A DNA stretch of 64,000 nucleotides from Methanobacterium paludis (lineage in GTDB: Archaea > Methanobacteriota > Methanobacteria > Methanobacteriales > Methanobacteriaceae), in NCBI RefSeq assembly GCF_000214725.1, contig NC_015574.1:2109001-2173000 (forward strand), read 5' to 3'. Under the pieces are notes generated by a model that saw only the letters and a program-made list of their open reading frames with translations, was not told the origin of the DNA and did not search any database. Numbering within the stretch: position 1 is the first letter of the stretch; every line of letters begins with the position of its first letter. The position numbers and the translations under genes were made by a program. Shown one piece after another: positions 37,149-47,769 of this stretch.

Positions 37149-37751
37149 TCACTTACGAGTTTTCCTCAAAAGTTCCTCTAAAACTATTATGTCATTACAG
37201 CTATTAATATTTAAGGCCAACTCAATCTTTCTTATTATCAAAACTTCCTCATTTTGTTGCTTGTCTGTACTTCTTAATATATTTAATCCAGATGGAACCA
37301 GATCTCCGAATAAAATGCTGGGTTTCAAACCATATTCTGCAAAAATTGCAGCTGGAACAGCAACACACATTGCAGGCTTACCACATTTTTCATATTCGGA
37401 GAGAATATAGTTCACTGTTTCACTTTGAATAAGTGGTAAATCCGAAGTTACTGTAAGTACTACCTGATTTTCGTCTTTGAAATCAAGATTTGAAATAGCA
37501 AAGCCCAGATCATCCACGTATCCTTTTCCTGGTGTTTTAATTGTCCTAATTCCAAGATTCTCCACAAATTCAACTGTTTGAGGAGTGTGGGGGCTTGTTG
37601 CAACAACGATATCATCCACCATGACCGCACATCTCAACGCATCTATCACGCGCTGGATCATGGGCATTCCCCCAACATTTATCAAGGGTTTTTCCCCTTT
37701 TAATTCCATCCTAGTGCCCTTTCCACCAGCCATTACTAAAGCTGTTACCAT
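37149..37751 (-). CDS. cobY: GTP:adenosylcobinamide-phosphate guanylyltransferase CobY
   Basis: Activates adenosylcobinamide phosphate with GTP before CobS joins the lower ligand. The 200-residue protein begins with the nucleotidyltransferase signature ALVMAGGKGTRM, followed by EKPLINVGGMPMIQRVIDAL, VVATSPHTPQT, TPGKGYVDDL and GLVPSGLNIL, which fits CobY of Methanocaldococcus rather than MobA (molybdenum cofactor). It is upstream of the PRC-barrel gene. Confidence 0.85.
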   Translation of the reverse strand: MVTALVMAGGKGTRMELKGEKPLINVGGMPMIQRVIDALRCAVMVDDIVVATSPHTPQTVEFVENLGIRTIKTPGKGYVDDLGFAISNLDFKDENQVVLTVTSDLPLIQSETVNYILSEYEKCGKPAMCVAVPAAIFAEYGLKPSILFGDLVPSGLNILRSTDKQQNEEVLIIRKIELALNINSCNDIIVLEELLRKTRK

Positions 37752-38142
37752 TTTAAAAACTTCTCCATGATTTAAAGCTCGTAAAACTTTACAATCTAAC
37801 TTTTAATCGTAAGATTTATATACTCATTTTCATAATATAACATTCTCGATATAATTATATATAAAGCATGGAAGTATAAGATTTAGTTTTAGTAATATAA
37901 TTAGGATGTAGTTTAATTTAAGGATATAATTTAAAATTTAAGAGTTGATTTTAAATAAAAAGATTTAAAAATAAGATCAGTACCAATGAAATTGAATAAA
38001 ATATTGAAATAAAAAAAGTAGCTGAAAATTAGCTTAAAAAAATATTTTTTTGGATTTCTTCTGATTTATCAGCTAATAAATTTATCAAGTTAAGAATTAG
38101 ATCATCAGAGATTAAACAACAAGAATCACGTGGGGATATAAA
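37752..38142. other. AT-rich divergent region between cobY and htpX
   Basis: Contains TATATAAATC on the minus strand near 37813-37823, a plausible cobY TATA box. Otherwise homopolymer-rich, with no further element seen. Confidence 0.4.
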
Positions 38143-39000
38143 ATGTTTGAAAATGTTAAAACTGTACTTTTACTCACCGTGCTCACATTTTTATTTATGG
38201 GCATAGGTTACTTCGTAGGATCCTTATTTGGACTGGGAAGCTTAGGGGCATTATTAGCTCTGGTGTTAGCTGCAGCATTGAATTTCTCATCCTACTTCTT
38301 CTCAGACAGAATTGTGCTCAGGATGTACAGGGCAAAGATGGTCTCAGAGCAGGAAGCTCCAGTTCTTCACTCAATAGTCTCAGACCTTGCAATGAGTGCA
38401 GGTATTCCGAAGCCAAGGGTTGCAATAGTTGAAAATGCAACTCCAAACGCATTTGCGACGGGTAGAAACCCAAATAATGCAGTTGTAGCGGCCACAACAG
38501 GAATATTAAATCTTTTAGATAAAGATGAACTTGAAGGTGTTCTAGCTCACGAGCTTGCCCATGTTAGAAATAGAGATATTCTCATAAGTTCAGTTGCAGC
38601 AACGATAGCGGGGGCAATTGTATGGATCGCCAATTTTGCACAGTTTTTCGCATTCTTCGGTGGTGGGGGAAACAACGATGATATTGGAGGAATTGTTGGG
38701 CTGATACTCATGAGCATACTTGCACCAATTGCTGCCACAATTGTACAGCTTGCAATAAGCAGATCAAGAGAATTCAAAGCAGATGAAGGTGGAGCAAGAA
38801 TCTCAGGTAAACCATGGGCACTTGCAAGAGCACTTCGGAAACTTGAAATGGGCGTCAATGCCAGACCGATGGATGCAAATCCTTCAACAGCCCACATGTT
38901 CATAGTGAACCCATTCGGAGGAAGAGGCAAAAGCATTGCAAAACTCTTTTCAACCCATCCACCAATGAACGAAAGGATAAAAAGATTAGAAGAGATGTAA
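38143..39000 (+). CDS. htpX: Membrane zinc metalloprotease HtpX
   Basis: An M48-family protease for membrane-protein quality control. Two N-terminal helices (residues 8-30 and 35-52) and two central helices (about 147-170 and 185-205) flank the active site. The zinc motif HELAH is at residues 136-140 and the third ligand Glu is in SREFKADEGG. The end THPPMNERIKRLEEM is diagnostic. At 285 residues it is standard. The ribosome site is GGGGAT. Confidence 0.96.
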   Translation: MFENVKTVLLLTVLTFLFMGIGYFVGSLFGLGSLGALLALVLAAALNFSSYFFSDRIVLRMYRAKMVSEQEAPVLHSIVSDLAMSAGIPKPRVAIVENATPNAFATGRNPNNAVVAATTGILNLLDKDELEGVLAHELAHVRNRDILISSVAATIAGAIVWIANFAQFFAFFGGGGNNDDIGGIVGLILMSILAPIAATIVQLAISRSREFKADEGGARISGKPWALARALRKLEMGVNARPMDANPSTAHMFIVNPFGGRGKSIAKLFSTHPPMNERIKRLEEM

Positions 39001-39337
39001 ATTCTTCTAATTTATTAATTTTTAATTTTTTTAATTTTATCTAATTTTCTGAATCTTTAAATCCTTTTTTATGTTTAATTTGTCGCCTCCTATTTCTTAC
39101 TCTATTTTTTTCTATTTTTTTAGAAAATAAAGGTTTTTTTAAATTTTAAAATAAATTTGATTTTTAAAATAAATTGAAAACTCTTGAAATAACTTCTTTA
39201 TAAAAATAAATTTCTTTATAAAAAAATAAATGACCTCAAAATAGCTAATAATGTTACATTGTTTAATAATGTTTTTTTCTTTAAAAACAAGGCGTTAAAC
39301 AAAAAAAATTATAACTTCATTAAAAAAAGAAAAGTAG
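39001..39337. other. AT-rich convergent spacer
   Basis: Between htpX and marker 14, which converge. Homopolymer-rich with T-runs on both strands that can terminate either gene. No other feature is visible. Confidence 0.4.
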
Positions 39338-40807
39338 TTACTTCTGATTCTGCAGCTTCCTTCTCTGGCCGAGTATGCATGCTCCGCCCTGTCTACCGCC
39401 AATCGGAACATTTGGCGTTCCCATTGAGTTCATACACCGTGCCATAACCGCAGCACCCATAGCAAGAGCGTCTGATACAAATATTGTGTTTTTAAAGTAT
39501 TTCTGGACGTATTCAAGTATCAGTTCCGGTTTTTTACCGGTTATACCTGCCCTTCCAGTTACCCCTAACATCGATCCATCCTCTATAACTCCCTCATCAA
39601 ATGCTTCTTCAACCAGTCTCTTCACCACAAGTGCACTCACGTGATCCAGCGTCGCAAATAATGTATGTATACCTTCACTTTCGTAGATATCATGGCCAAG
39701 TTTGGTTAATTCTGGAATAGCATCACCATTTTTACCCACATCACAACCTATTAAAGTTGTACCTGCCGCATATGCTGCTTTAGGATCTACAGGCACGGTT
39801 CCAAACCTATCACGCCCTTCTGGAACTTTTCTTATGTCAACGTATTCATGGGCCTCTTTCGCGAATTTTTTGGCAACTTTCCAATCTGCACCTTTTATAA
39901 TACCCCTTTTATAAAGGTCCAAGGCCGCGCCTCCACGTTTGTCAACCATTTCTGTTCCACGGATTATGGAGTCTGAAATTCCCCCGGCCAGCCCGCAGAA
40001 GTTTCCTATTGTACGGGCGTAAGGCTCATCATTGTTTGTTATACGGCCGGCAAGGGTTGTACCAAAGTCCATTGAAACGCAGGGGTTTCTGAAGTCCACT
40101 TTAGTCCACTTGGCCCCTATCTTTATACCGGCAGTTACGAGTTCTCCTTCCATCTCGTTAGCAACCACTGCTTTTCCTGTTGGGGGCAGCACACTTGCAA
40201 CTGCACCGTCAAATATGATCTTGTCAATCATAGTGTAGTCCTGCAATCGTTTGGGGAAGTTGTCCCTTGACATTGCCGGGGCCATCTTCCGTGGTGGTAT
40301 ACCTGCCTCGAGACAGCCGTTTGCAAGGGCAATTATTAGGTCACCCACCTCTTTTAAACTTGCAAATCCTGCTGTAACTCCTGTTGAACGAACAACGAAA
40401 TCCAGATCCTTTTCTATATTTACATGGGCTCTTTTTAAGGATTCATGTATGGTGTCTCTTACCATTTCCGAGACAGATTCTTTGGTCAGCTCAACCTCCC
40501 ACACTGTTTCACCGAATACTTTTTCACCATTTTTAGGCGACCTTATGTCACGGGTCATTTTCACTGTCTTGTCCAGAAGGTATGTTTGGCTTGTCCTCAG
40601 GTTTGTGGCTGTGAGTATGCACTTGGTTGTTGTGTTTCCCAGCTCCACCGAGGCCACCACGTAGTATGTGTCCGGTTTCATTGACAGACCTGAACCAACT
40701 GTTTTCTTCATGTAAGATGTTGATTTTATATCTTCTATAGATACGTACTTGCTTTTCGCCATAATTGGCTTAGAATTAATACTGAATAATTTACCAAAAC
40801 GTGACAA
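39338..40807 (-). CDS. Methanogenesis marker protein 14 (ASKHA-type ATPase)
   Basis: A 489-residue methanogen-specific protein. The ATPase phosphate-1 region VVASVELGNTTTKCILTATN is at about residue 52, and DFGTTLAGRITN (about 246) is the second. A run of glycine-rich segments ends with GRQGGACILGQRR. It resembles activators of corrinoid proteins (RamA/RACo type), so ATP-driven reactivation of a methanogenic corrinoid or nickel enzyme is plausible but unproven. The start is TTG at 40807: GGAGGG lies exactly 6 bases before it, while the internal ATG at 40762 has no such site. Confidence 0.82.
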   Translation of the reverse strand: MSRFGKLFSINSKPIMAKSKYVSIEDIKSTSYMKKTVGSGLSMKPDTYYVVASVELGNTTTKCILTATNLRTSQTYLLDKTVKMTRDIRSPKNGEKVFGETVWEVELTKESVSEMVRDTIHESLKRAHVNIEKDLDFVVRSTGVTAGFASLKEVGDLIIALANGCLEAGIPPRKMAPAMSRDNFPKRLQDYTMIDKIIFDGAVASVLPPTGKAVVANEMEGELVTAGIKIGAKWTKVDFRNPCVSMDFGTTLAGRITNNDEPYARTIGNFCGLAGGISDSIIRGTEMVDKRGGAALDLYKRGIIKGADWKVAKKFAKEAHEYVDIRKVPEGRDRFGTVPVDPKAAYAAGTTLIGCDVGKNGDAIPELTKLGHDIYESEGIHTLFATLDHVSALVVKRLVEEAFDEGVIEDGSMLGVTGRAGITGKKPELILEYVQKYFKNTIFVSDALAMGAAVMARCMNSMGTPNVPIGGRQGGACILGQRRKLQNQK

Positions 40808-41067
40808 AGGTAACCCTCCGAAATATTAAATAGTTCTCTGAATATGGTTCAAATAAGGATAAATATAAATTTTGTGAAATAATTTTTTTTGAATTGGTTA
40901 AACTTTTTAAAAACACTAAAAATCGTTAAGAAAGTGAAAAATAATTCATACACTGGAAATTTTTTTAGGGATAAATTAAGTTTAGCAGATTGGTACATTA
41001 AATAAAATTAACATTTAATAAATTATTGAAATTTTATCATAATTTAAAATTAATTTCTGAAAAACAA
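40808..41067. other. AT-rich spacer upstream of marker 14
   Basis: Very AT-rich. The word TTGGTACATTA at about 40990 resembles part of the mvh/fae elements but is too short to interpret. Confidence 0.35.
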
Positions 41068-41134
41068 GCTAAAAAAATATTTAAAAAAATATGAAAATTT
41101 ATTGAAAAGAATTATTTGGCGACTTAAAGTCGCC
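41068..41134 (-). terminator. Palindrome and T-runs after mtrH
   Basis: A perfect 17-base palindrome GGCGACTTAAAGTCGCC occupies 41118-41134, about 20 bases after the mtrH stop. On the minus strand it is followed, about 25 bases later, by two runs of seven T. It likely marks the 3' end of the mcr-mtr transcripts. On the plus strand the hairpin is followed immediately by TTTTTTC, so it could also stop rightward antisense transcription. Confidence 0.6.
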
Positions 41135-41155
41135 TTTTTTCTTTTAATTTTTGGT

Positions 41156-42100
41156 TTAGAGCAATTTGAAGAATGGATGTGTTTCCACTGGCTCTGTTCC
41201 AATGTCTTTTGCAGCTTCTGCCATGAATATGTCAGCCATACCACATGCGGAGAATGCCATTTTTGCGTTCTCGATAGGTCCGATGAGCACGAAGTCTCCT
41301 CCAACAGCTATCTGCATAAGGTTGGATCCTACATCACAAACAGGCCATACCTTTTTCTTGTTATATTCATTTTCTTTTTTGAATCCTCTTAACCAGTCCC
41401 ATGCTGATGGAACGTTGTGTATACCGCTTCCTACTGGGTATCCCCATTTACTTTTAACAGCAAATGATGTTCTTAGAGCTGCACCTGCACCCTGACCGAG
41501 TGGTGTGATAGCAACGTCCATGAGAGGTTTGTCTATTCCACAGTCTTCTGCTGTTTTTAGAAGACCCTGGTCAAGTGCGTTTCCACCGTCTTCCCAGATT
41601 GAAATTTTACCGTCTACACCTGGTTCCATTGGGTTGAACCCAAGGACAATTGATGCTGAAATATCTGAGTCTTTGAGTGCTGCAATTTCGTCAGCGTCTG
41701 CAGCCATGTTCAGGGAGTTATATACTGCCCTGTCAGATAAACCTACTTCTGATGCGTATTTTGCACCTGCAACTCTTGCATCTCCAGATGTTGAGTCTAT
41801 GAAGAATGGTGCGTCTGTAGCGTCGCCCACAAATTCTAAGTATTTAACTATCGCTTCTGATGTTGCACCGAATGTGTGCACGATGTGTGGGTTTCCAGTT
41901 AAGTCAGACATTTCTTCCTGTGTTTTGATTAAAGCTTCTGCTTTTTCTTTGTCGAAGGTTCCTGCTTTCTCATCTTCGATTATTTTATGTCCACCATAAA
42001 ATATGGTTCCTGCTATGACAGTTGGATATTCACCAGGCTGTCCACCAATTTTAGTGCCAGCTATATCTAATACAACTTGTTCTTTGTCAAATCTAAACAT
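41156..42100 (-). CDS. mtrH: Methyltransferase subunit MtrH
   Basis: Catalyses transfer of the methyl group from methyl-tetrahydromethanopterin to the corrinoid of MtrA. A 314-residue TIM-barrel protein starting FRFDKEQVVLDIAGTKIGGQPGEYPTVIAGTIF, with DSTSGDARVAGAKYA and DVGSNLMQIAVGGDF. Last gene of mtrEDCBAFGH, with AGGAGG as ribosome site. Confidence 0.97.
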   Translation of the reverse strand: MFRFDKEQVVLDIAGTKIGGQPGEYPTVIAGTIFYGGHKIIEDEKAGTFDKEKAEALIKTQEEMSDLTGNPHIVHTFGATSEAIVKYLEFVGDATDAPFFIDSTSGDARVAGAKYASEVGLSDRAVYNSLNMAADADEIAALKDSDISASIVLGFNPMEPGVDGKISIWEDGGNALDQGLLKTAEDCGIDKPLMDVAITPLGQGAGAALRTSFAVKSKWGYPVGSGIHNVPSAWDWLRGFKKENEYNKKKVWPVCDVGSNLMQIAVGGDFVLIGPIENAKMAFSACGMADIFMAEAAKDIGTEPVETHPFFKLL

Positions 42101-42120
42101 ACGTAATCCTCCTAATTAAT

Positions 42121-42372
42121 TTAGACTCCACCAAATGATGATAGGATTGCTCCTACTTTTACAACTTTGAAGGCCACAAAAAGGATTATTAGTCCTATTA
42201 TTATACCGTATAAAATACCTATGTCCCTGCCTATTTGTTGACCCATTCTCTGAGAGGTTTCACCGTAGTCAAACTCAACCTTTCTTTCTATGTCGTCAAG
42301 TTTTTCATTTATTTTGTTGTACTCATCTTCAGGGACTATAACTCGAGGTATAACATTTTTTTCTTCTGCCAT
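42121..42372 (-). CDS. mtrG: Methyltransferase subunit MtrG
   Basis: An 83-residue subunit of the membrane complex: a soluble N-terminal helix region (PRVIVPEDEYNKINEKLDDIERKVEF in type) and one C-terminal transmembrane helix (residues 53-75). It helps anchor the complex. It starts 3 bases after mtrF. Confidence 0.93.
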   Translation of the reverse strand: MAEEKNVIPRVIVPEDEYNKINEKLDDIERKVEFDYGETSQRMGQQIGRDIGILYGIIIGLIILFVAFKVVKVGAILSSFGGV

Positions 42373-42375
42373 TTA

Positions 42376-42579
42376 TTATGCCCCCATCAATACCCATACT
42401 GCTGGTAAGCCTACGAGGAGCATTGCAAATATGAATCCCATAGCCATACCGTATATCCTTGTTGCTGTGAGACCCGCAAATAACCTCTGGTCCCTACCAA
42501 TTAACTGGGTACGATATTTTATATCTTTTACAGTGCTTTTAATGCCTCTAACATTTGGTTTGTTTGATAATATTATCAT
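42376..42579 (-). CDS. mtrF: Methyltransferase subunit MtrF
   Basis: A 67-residue subunit. Residues 25-50 (QLIGRDQRLFAGLTATRIYG) resemble the C-terminal segment of MtrA (KAVGSYQRIFAGMYAGKVQG), the known MtrA/MtrF relation, followed by one transmembrane helix. It lies between mtrA and mtrG. Confidence 0.92.
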   Translation of the reverse strand: MIILSNKPNVRGIKSTVKDIKYRTQLIGRDQRLFAGLTATRIYGMAMGFIFAMLLVGLPAVWVLMGA

Positions 42580-42591
42580 ATAGAACCCCCA

Positions 42592-43311
42592 TTATTTCAA
42601 TAGTAATATGGTTCCGAGAGTTAATATGAAGGCAAGACCAACAACCAGTCCCTGGACTTTTCCAGCGTACATACCTGCAAATATCCTCTGGTAAGAACCT
42701 ACTGCTTTTACCTGAGTCTGTATGTTACGGATTCTTGCTTCGATTAATGCCGTTTCAGGGGCTACTGGTTTTACTTCTTCTCCTTCTTCCTCTTCGCCTT
42801 CTTCTTCGACCTCTATGACCATTGCTTCTTCTTCAAACGCACCTGGGTCCTTTTCAATGCACTCTTTGATCTTGGATGATATTGCCGCTGGATCTTCAAC
42901 GTCAATCATCTCAACGAGCTCGAGCTGGTTTCGGAACCGGTCTATTCCTTCATCAGGTATGTTCTCGATGTAAGGTATTGCACCTGGAGCATCGATAATA
43001 TTCCTCTTTTCAGGGTCTACTCCGTTATCCATAAGAGCCCTCATTGTGGCACCAGTTATGTGTCCCTGAACCTCAGATCCTGTAACTAAAAGGAAGCGTA
43101 TGTTTGGGTTTGATATTATGTTTGCTATGACCTTTTCCATACCTAGGTTTTCTGTGTGTAAAGGACCAGATATAGCGGCTCCTGCCTGTATCGGCATGTC
43201 AGCCATGTGTGAACCCAGTGTTACTACACCCACCGGACTCTCAACATCGCCTACTTCGTAGTCCCCCGTAACTGGTGGCCATCCTTCTGATGCTGCTTTT
43301 TTTTCAGCCAT
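42592..43311 (-). CDS. mtrA: Corrinoid subunit MtrA of methyl-H4MPT:coenzyme M methyltransferase
   Basis: Carries the cobamide that shuttles the methyl group from MtrH to MtrE. The histidine that coordinates cobalt, H84, is in GSEVQGHITGA. Residues 1-170 form the cytoplasmic corrinoid domain, then an acidic linker (EVEEEGEEEEGEEV), and a C-terminal membrane helix. I chose the ATG at 43311 (239 residues) since GGAGGTG lies 7 bases upstream and an earlier ATG at 43320 falls inside that site. Confidence 0.96.
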   Translation of the reverse strand: MAEKKAASEGWPPVTGDYEVGDVESPVGVVTLGSHMADMPIQAGAAISGPLHTENLGMEKVIANIISNPNIRFLLVTGSEVQGHITGATMRALMDNGVDPEKRNIIDAPGAIPYIENIPDEGIDRFRNQLELVEMIDVEDPAAISSKIKECIEKDPGAFEEEAMVIEVEEEGEEEEGEEVKPVAPETALIEARIRNIQTQVKAVGSYQRIFAGMYAGKVQGLVVGLAFILTLGTILLLK

Positions 43312-43323
43312 GTAAAACACCTC

Positions 43324-43629
43324 CTATAATAATAAGGCGACCAGCAGTACAAGCCCTAAAACAAATCCATAGACCATATTTGTAAGTTTACCTGCTGTAA
43401 GATAAACTCCTTCCCTTCCAGGGTAAGCTCCGGGAGAGACGGTTGTTGGGTCTAAGGCATGCTCCATATCGTCTGCGGCAACCTCTAATTCTGCTATTTG
43501 TTCGTTTATGGTGTCCATTGATAGAATTAAAACTTCTCTACCTAACGCTGCTCCCACAATACCTGTGGAAGGGTCAAGAGTTAAGTTTGATTCAGGAACG
43601 ATTTTTATTAAAGGTAACATTTCTACCAT
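43324..43629 (-). CDS. mtrB: Methyltransferase subunit MtrB
   Basis: A 101-residue protein with one C-terminal transmembrane helix (residues 82-101) and a small cytoplasmic part with LIKIVPESNLTLDPSTGIVGA. It is a structural subunit, between mtrC and mtrA. Confidence 0.94.
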   Translation of the reverse strand: MVEMLPLIKIVPESNLTLDPSTGIVGAALGREVLILSMDTINEQIAELEVAADDMEHALDPTTVSPGAYPGREGVYLTAGKLTNMVYGFVLGLVLLVALLL

Positions 43630-43641
43630 TCTTGTTCCTCC

Positions 43642-44430
43642 TTACTGTTCTCCCTCTTTTGGCCACCATCCAGCCCATTTAACTGATGCTGCGTCCTCTT
43701 CGGATGATTGGATGAATGCTCTAATTGAGATGAACCATGCGATAGCACCAATTACAGCTATTAACCACCATGCTTTGGATAAGCCAATTCCAAGTAGACC
43801 TACTATTGCCATGGACATGAAACCAGTGGCTGAAGCAAGTTTTAATGTTCTAACACGATTTTCATTTGGACCTAAACATGCGTTGAATGGATGCTGTATG
43901 GCCATGGTGTTCATGATGAACAGAAGAGCTATGAACCCTGTTGATACAACTGCTGTCAGTATTGCGGACATTGAGTAACTTCCAGCTATTGCTGCTGAAA
44001 ATCCGAGTACTGATAATGCAGCTGCTCCAGAAAGTTCAGTTGTACACTGTACAAGTACAGGTATTTTCATATGAACTACTTTTTTACCAATTAAAGCCAC
44101 TATTGCTCCAAGCACCATTGCAAGCACGAAACCGAATAATGGTCCAAGCATTGCTGGTACTCCTGGCATTAATGCGCCGGCTAAACCTGCTATTGAACCT
44201 ACTATGGCTATTGCAAGGGACATGTATCCTATTGAAGGAACACCTGTACCTAAACCATAACTTGCAACTCTGGCTATAGCATCAGCACCCCATATTATGG
44301 CACAGACACCTCCAATTGCTGCGAATAATGGTCCTAAAGTTGGGATTGGTGTAGCATATACACCTAAAAGACCACCTACAACTCCAAGAGCTAATAGTTT
44401 TTTAGGGTTTACTTCGTTTCCTTCTGCCAT
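43642..44430 (-). CDS. mtrC: Methyltransferase subunit MtrC (membrane)
   Basis: A 262-residue integral membrane subunit with seven to eight hydrophobic segments, starting EVNPKKLLALGVVGGLLGVY and ending VKWAGWWPKEGEQ. With MtrD and MtrE it forms the sodium-translocating membrane part. Its ATG overlaps the last base of the mtrD stop. Confidence 0.95.
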   Translation of the reverse strand: MAEGNEVNPKKLLALGVVGGLLGVYATPIPTLGPLFAAIGGVCAIIWGADAIARVASYGLGTGVPSIGYMSLAIAIVGSIAGLAGALMPGVPAMLGPLFGFVLAMVLGAIVALIGKKVVHMKIPVLVQCTTELSGAAALSVLGFSAAIAGSYSMSAILTAVVSTGFIALLFIMNTMAIQHPFNACLGPNENRVRTLKLASATGFMSMAIVGLLGIGLSKAWWLIAVIGAIAWFISIRAFIQSSEEDAASVKWAGWWPKEGEQ

Positions 44431-45140
44431 CAGAAGACACCTCCTTTAATTAGAAGTACTGAAAAAATACCTACTACAAGAGATGCAAGTAGACATGCTA
44501 ATACTCCACGTCCTAATCTCTTAAATTTAGGGTCGTGGAATCCTTCTATTGTACCACCTATATTGTAAGATGCAATAACTGCGTTCACAAAGAACATACC
44601 AACAGCGAATATTCCTGCTACTGTTGTGGCAGCAAGTGAAGTGTATGATAAGCCTGCTGTGGTCAATGCATTGTATAAAGCCCAGTAAACTAATCCTCCA
44701 CCAATTCCACCAAGGGCAGCTCCGATTGTTCCACTTACGAAACATACGGTTGGAATTCCGTGACCTTCAGTACCTGGTGTTACATATTTTTCTTGCGGAT
44801 ATTTTGTTATTGGGTCGTATTCAACTTTTGCTGATGCAGGTACAATTCCTACACCCCATACGTATATGAAGTTACCTACTAGCATGGTTATGTCGAGCAT
44901 GATCATTGAACCCACAGCACCTGCTGCAAGGATAACCCATAAAGGTGATCCTGTCATTGCTGCTGCTGTTATGAGTCCAGTCATACCGGAACCTGCTGCA
45001 AGCATAGCTGTACCTGTTCCGACACCTGTAGCTGTTGCTATAGCTGCTGGGGCACCACCTACCGGTATGAAGTGTACACCTCCACCAATAAGAACTCCTC
45101 CAGCGGTTATAGCACCGATTAATAATAATGGATCCATCAT
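44430..45140 (-). CDS. mtrD: Methyltransferase subunit MtrD (membrane)
   Basis: A 236-residue membrane protein with about six helices and a cytoplasmic loop ASAKVEYDPITKYPQEKYVTPGTEGHGIPT between helices 3 and 4, typical of MtrD. A second ATG follows the first directly (45137); AGGAGG precedes both. Confidence 0.95.
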   Translation of the reverse strand: MMDPLLLIGAITAGGVLIGGGVHFIPVGGAPAAIATATGVGTGTAMLAAGSGMTGLITAAAMTGSPLWVILAAGAVGSMIMLDITMLVGNFIYVWGVGIVPASAKVEYDPITKYPQEKYVTPGTEGHGIPTVCFVSGTIGAALGGIGGGLVYWALYNALTTAGLSYTSLAATTVAGIFAVGMFFVNAVIASYNIGGTIEGFHDPKFKRLGRGVLACLLASLVVGIFSVLLIKGGVF

Positions 45141-45159
45141 AAAACCTCCTTATTTCTCC

Positions 45160-46041
45160 TCATTCTTTATATGGTCCATATCTGCCTCTTGCGAAGACTT
45201 CTACTCTGTTGTTGAGAACTATCAGTAATAAAACTATTATGATACCTGCAACTACTCCACCTACTGCTCCAAACACCAGTGTTGTCCAGAAGCTCAGGAA
45301 CACGATAAGACCGAAACAGAATCCTGTGACTGGTCCTCCGAATTTTGCACAGAAGTGCACAACATCAATGGAGTTCCTTGGGCCGAGTTCAGACTCGGTG
45401 GTTATGTCACCGTGAATTGAGACAGGTATACCTCCACCAAATGGGTAGGTCTGGTACTCCCTTTCAGCACCGTAGTGAACATCTCCTGTTGATGAACCTA
45501 TTGCACCTATTGTTATACCCCAAAGCACTGCTAGTAGTGGTATTGGGAATGGGTGCCCGAAGCCCTGTAATGGTAATGTCATTAGATATGATAATCCTAC
45601 TATACAAAATGTTACTATAAATCCATGGGCAGCTATTGGTCCCAGTGTTTGCGTAAGAACATCCATGAATACTGGTTGATTGAACTGGGATTCACTCACT
45701 ATCCTTCCTAAGTAAGATGTTGTTGCAAATGCTGTATGGAATAATGCTGCTATAAATGCACCACCAGCTATTGACATTATAACTGGTAACTGTACCGCAC
45801 CCATAAGGACAAACGCTACAGAACCTGCTATACCTGCAAGTACACCCATCTGAACTGGTTCACCAGAAACAGCTTTGTTGAAGATTCTGTGAAGGTTACC
45901 CATCTGGGGAGCAAGTTGAACCTGAGAGTTAGGGTTACTCATTGAACCAGTATCAGATTCTAAGTCCTCTGCAGCTCCTGCAATTGTTGCAGCAGCACCC
46001 ATGAGAGCGACAACACCTAATCCTGTTATCATAGGGTCCAT
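45160..46041 (-). CDS. mtrE: Methyltransferase subunit MtrE (membrane)
   Basis: A 293-residue membrane subunit with six helices and a large cytoplasmic loop (GSSTGDVHYGAEREYQTYPFGGGIP, in two halves, followed by ELGPRNSIDVVHFCAKFGGP). It is thought to host the transfer of the methyl group to coenzyme M and sodium transport. It is the first mtr gene, 57 bases after mcrA, with AGGAGGAAATAAAATGG as its start region. Confidence 0.95.
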   Translation of the reverse strand: MDPMITGLGVVALMGAAATIAGAAEDLESDTGSMSNPNSQVQLAPQMGNLHRIFNKAVSGEPVQMGVLAGIAGSVAFVLMGAVQLPVIMSIAGGAFIAALFHTAFATTSYLGRIVSESQFNQPVFMDVLTQTLGPIAAHGFIVTFCIVGLSYLMTLPLQGFGHPFPIPLLAVLWGITIGAIGSSTGDVHYGAEREYQTYPFGGGIPVSIHGDITTESELGPRNSIDVVHFCAKFGGPVTGFCFGLIVFLSFWTTLVFGAVGGVVAGIIIVLLLIVLNNRVEVFARGRYGPYKE

Positions 46042-46066
46042 TTTATTTCCTCCTTATTTTTCAATA

Positions 46067-46098
46067 AAATAAAAAAAATAGGTGTTTGAAACACCTAT

Positions 46099-46100
<2 letters not shown>
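46067..46100 (-). terminator. Hairpin and T-run between mcrA and mtrE
   Basis: On the minus strand, right at the mcrA stop codon, AAATAGGTGTTT and AAACACCTATTT form 12-base complementary arms around a single base (46076-46100), followed at once by TTTTTTTTATTTTATTG. This looks like a bacterial-type intrinsic terminator. Because mtrE begins only 26 bases beyond the T-run, it probably reduces rather than stops readthrough from mcr to mtr. Confidence 0.65.
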
Positions 46101-47754
<1,654 letters not shown>

Positions 47755-47769
47755 AATTCCACCTCCTGA

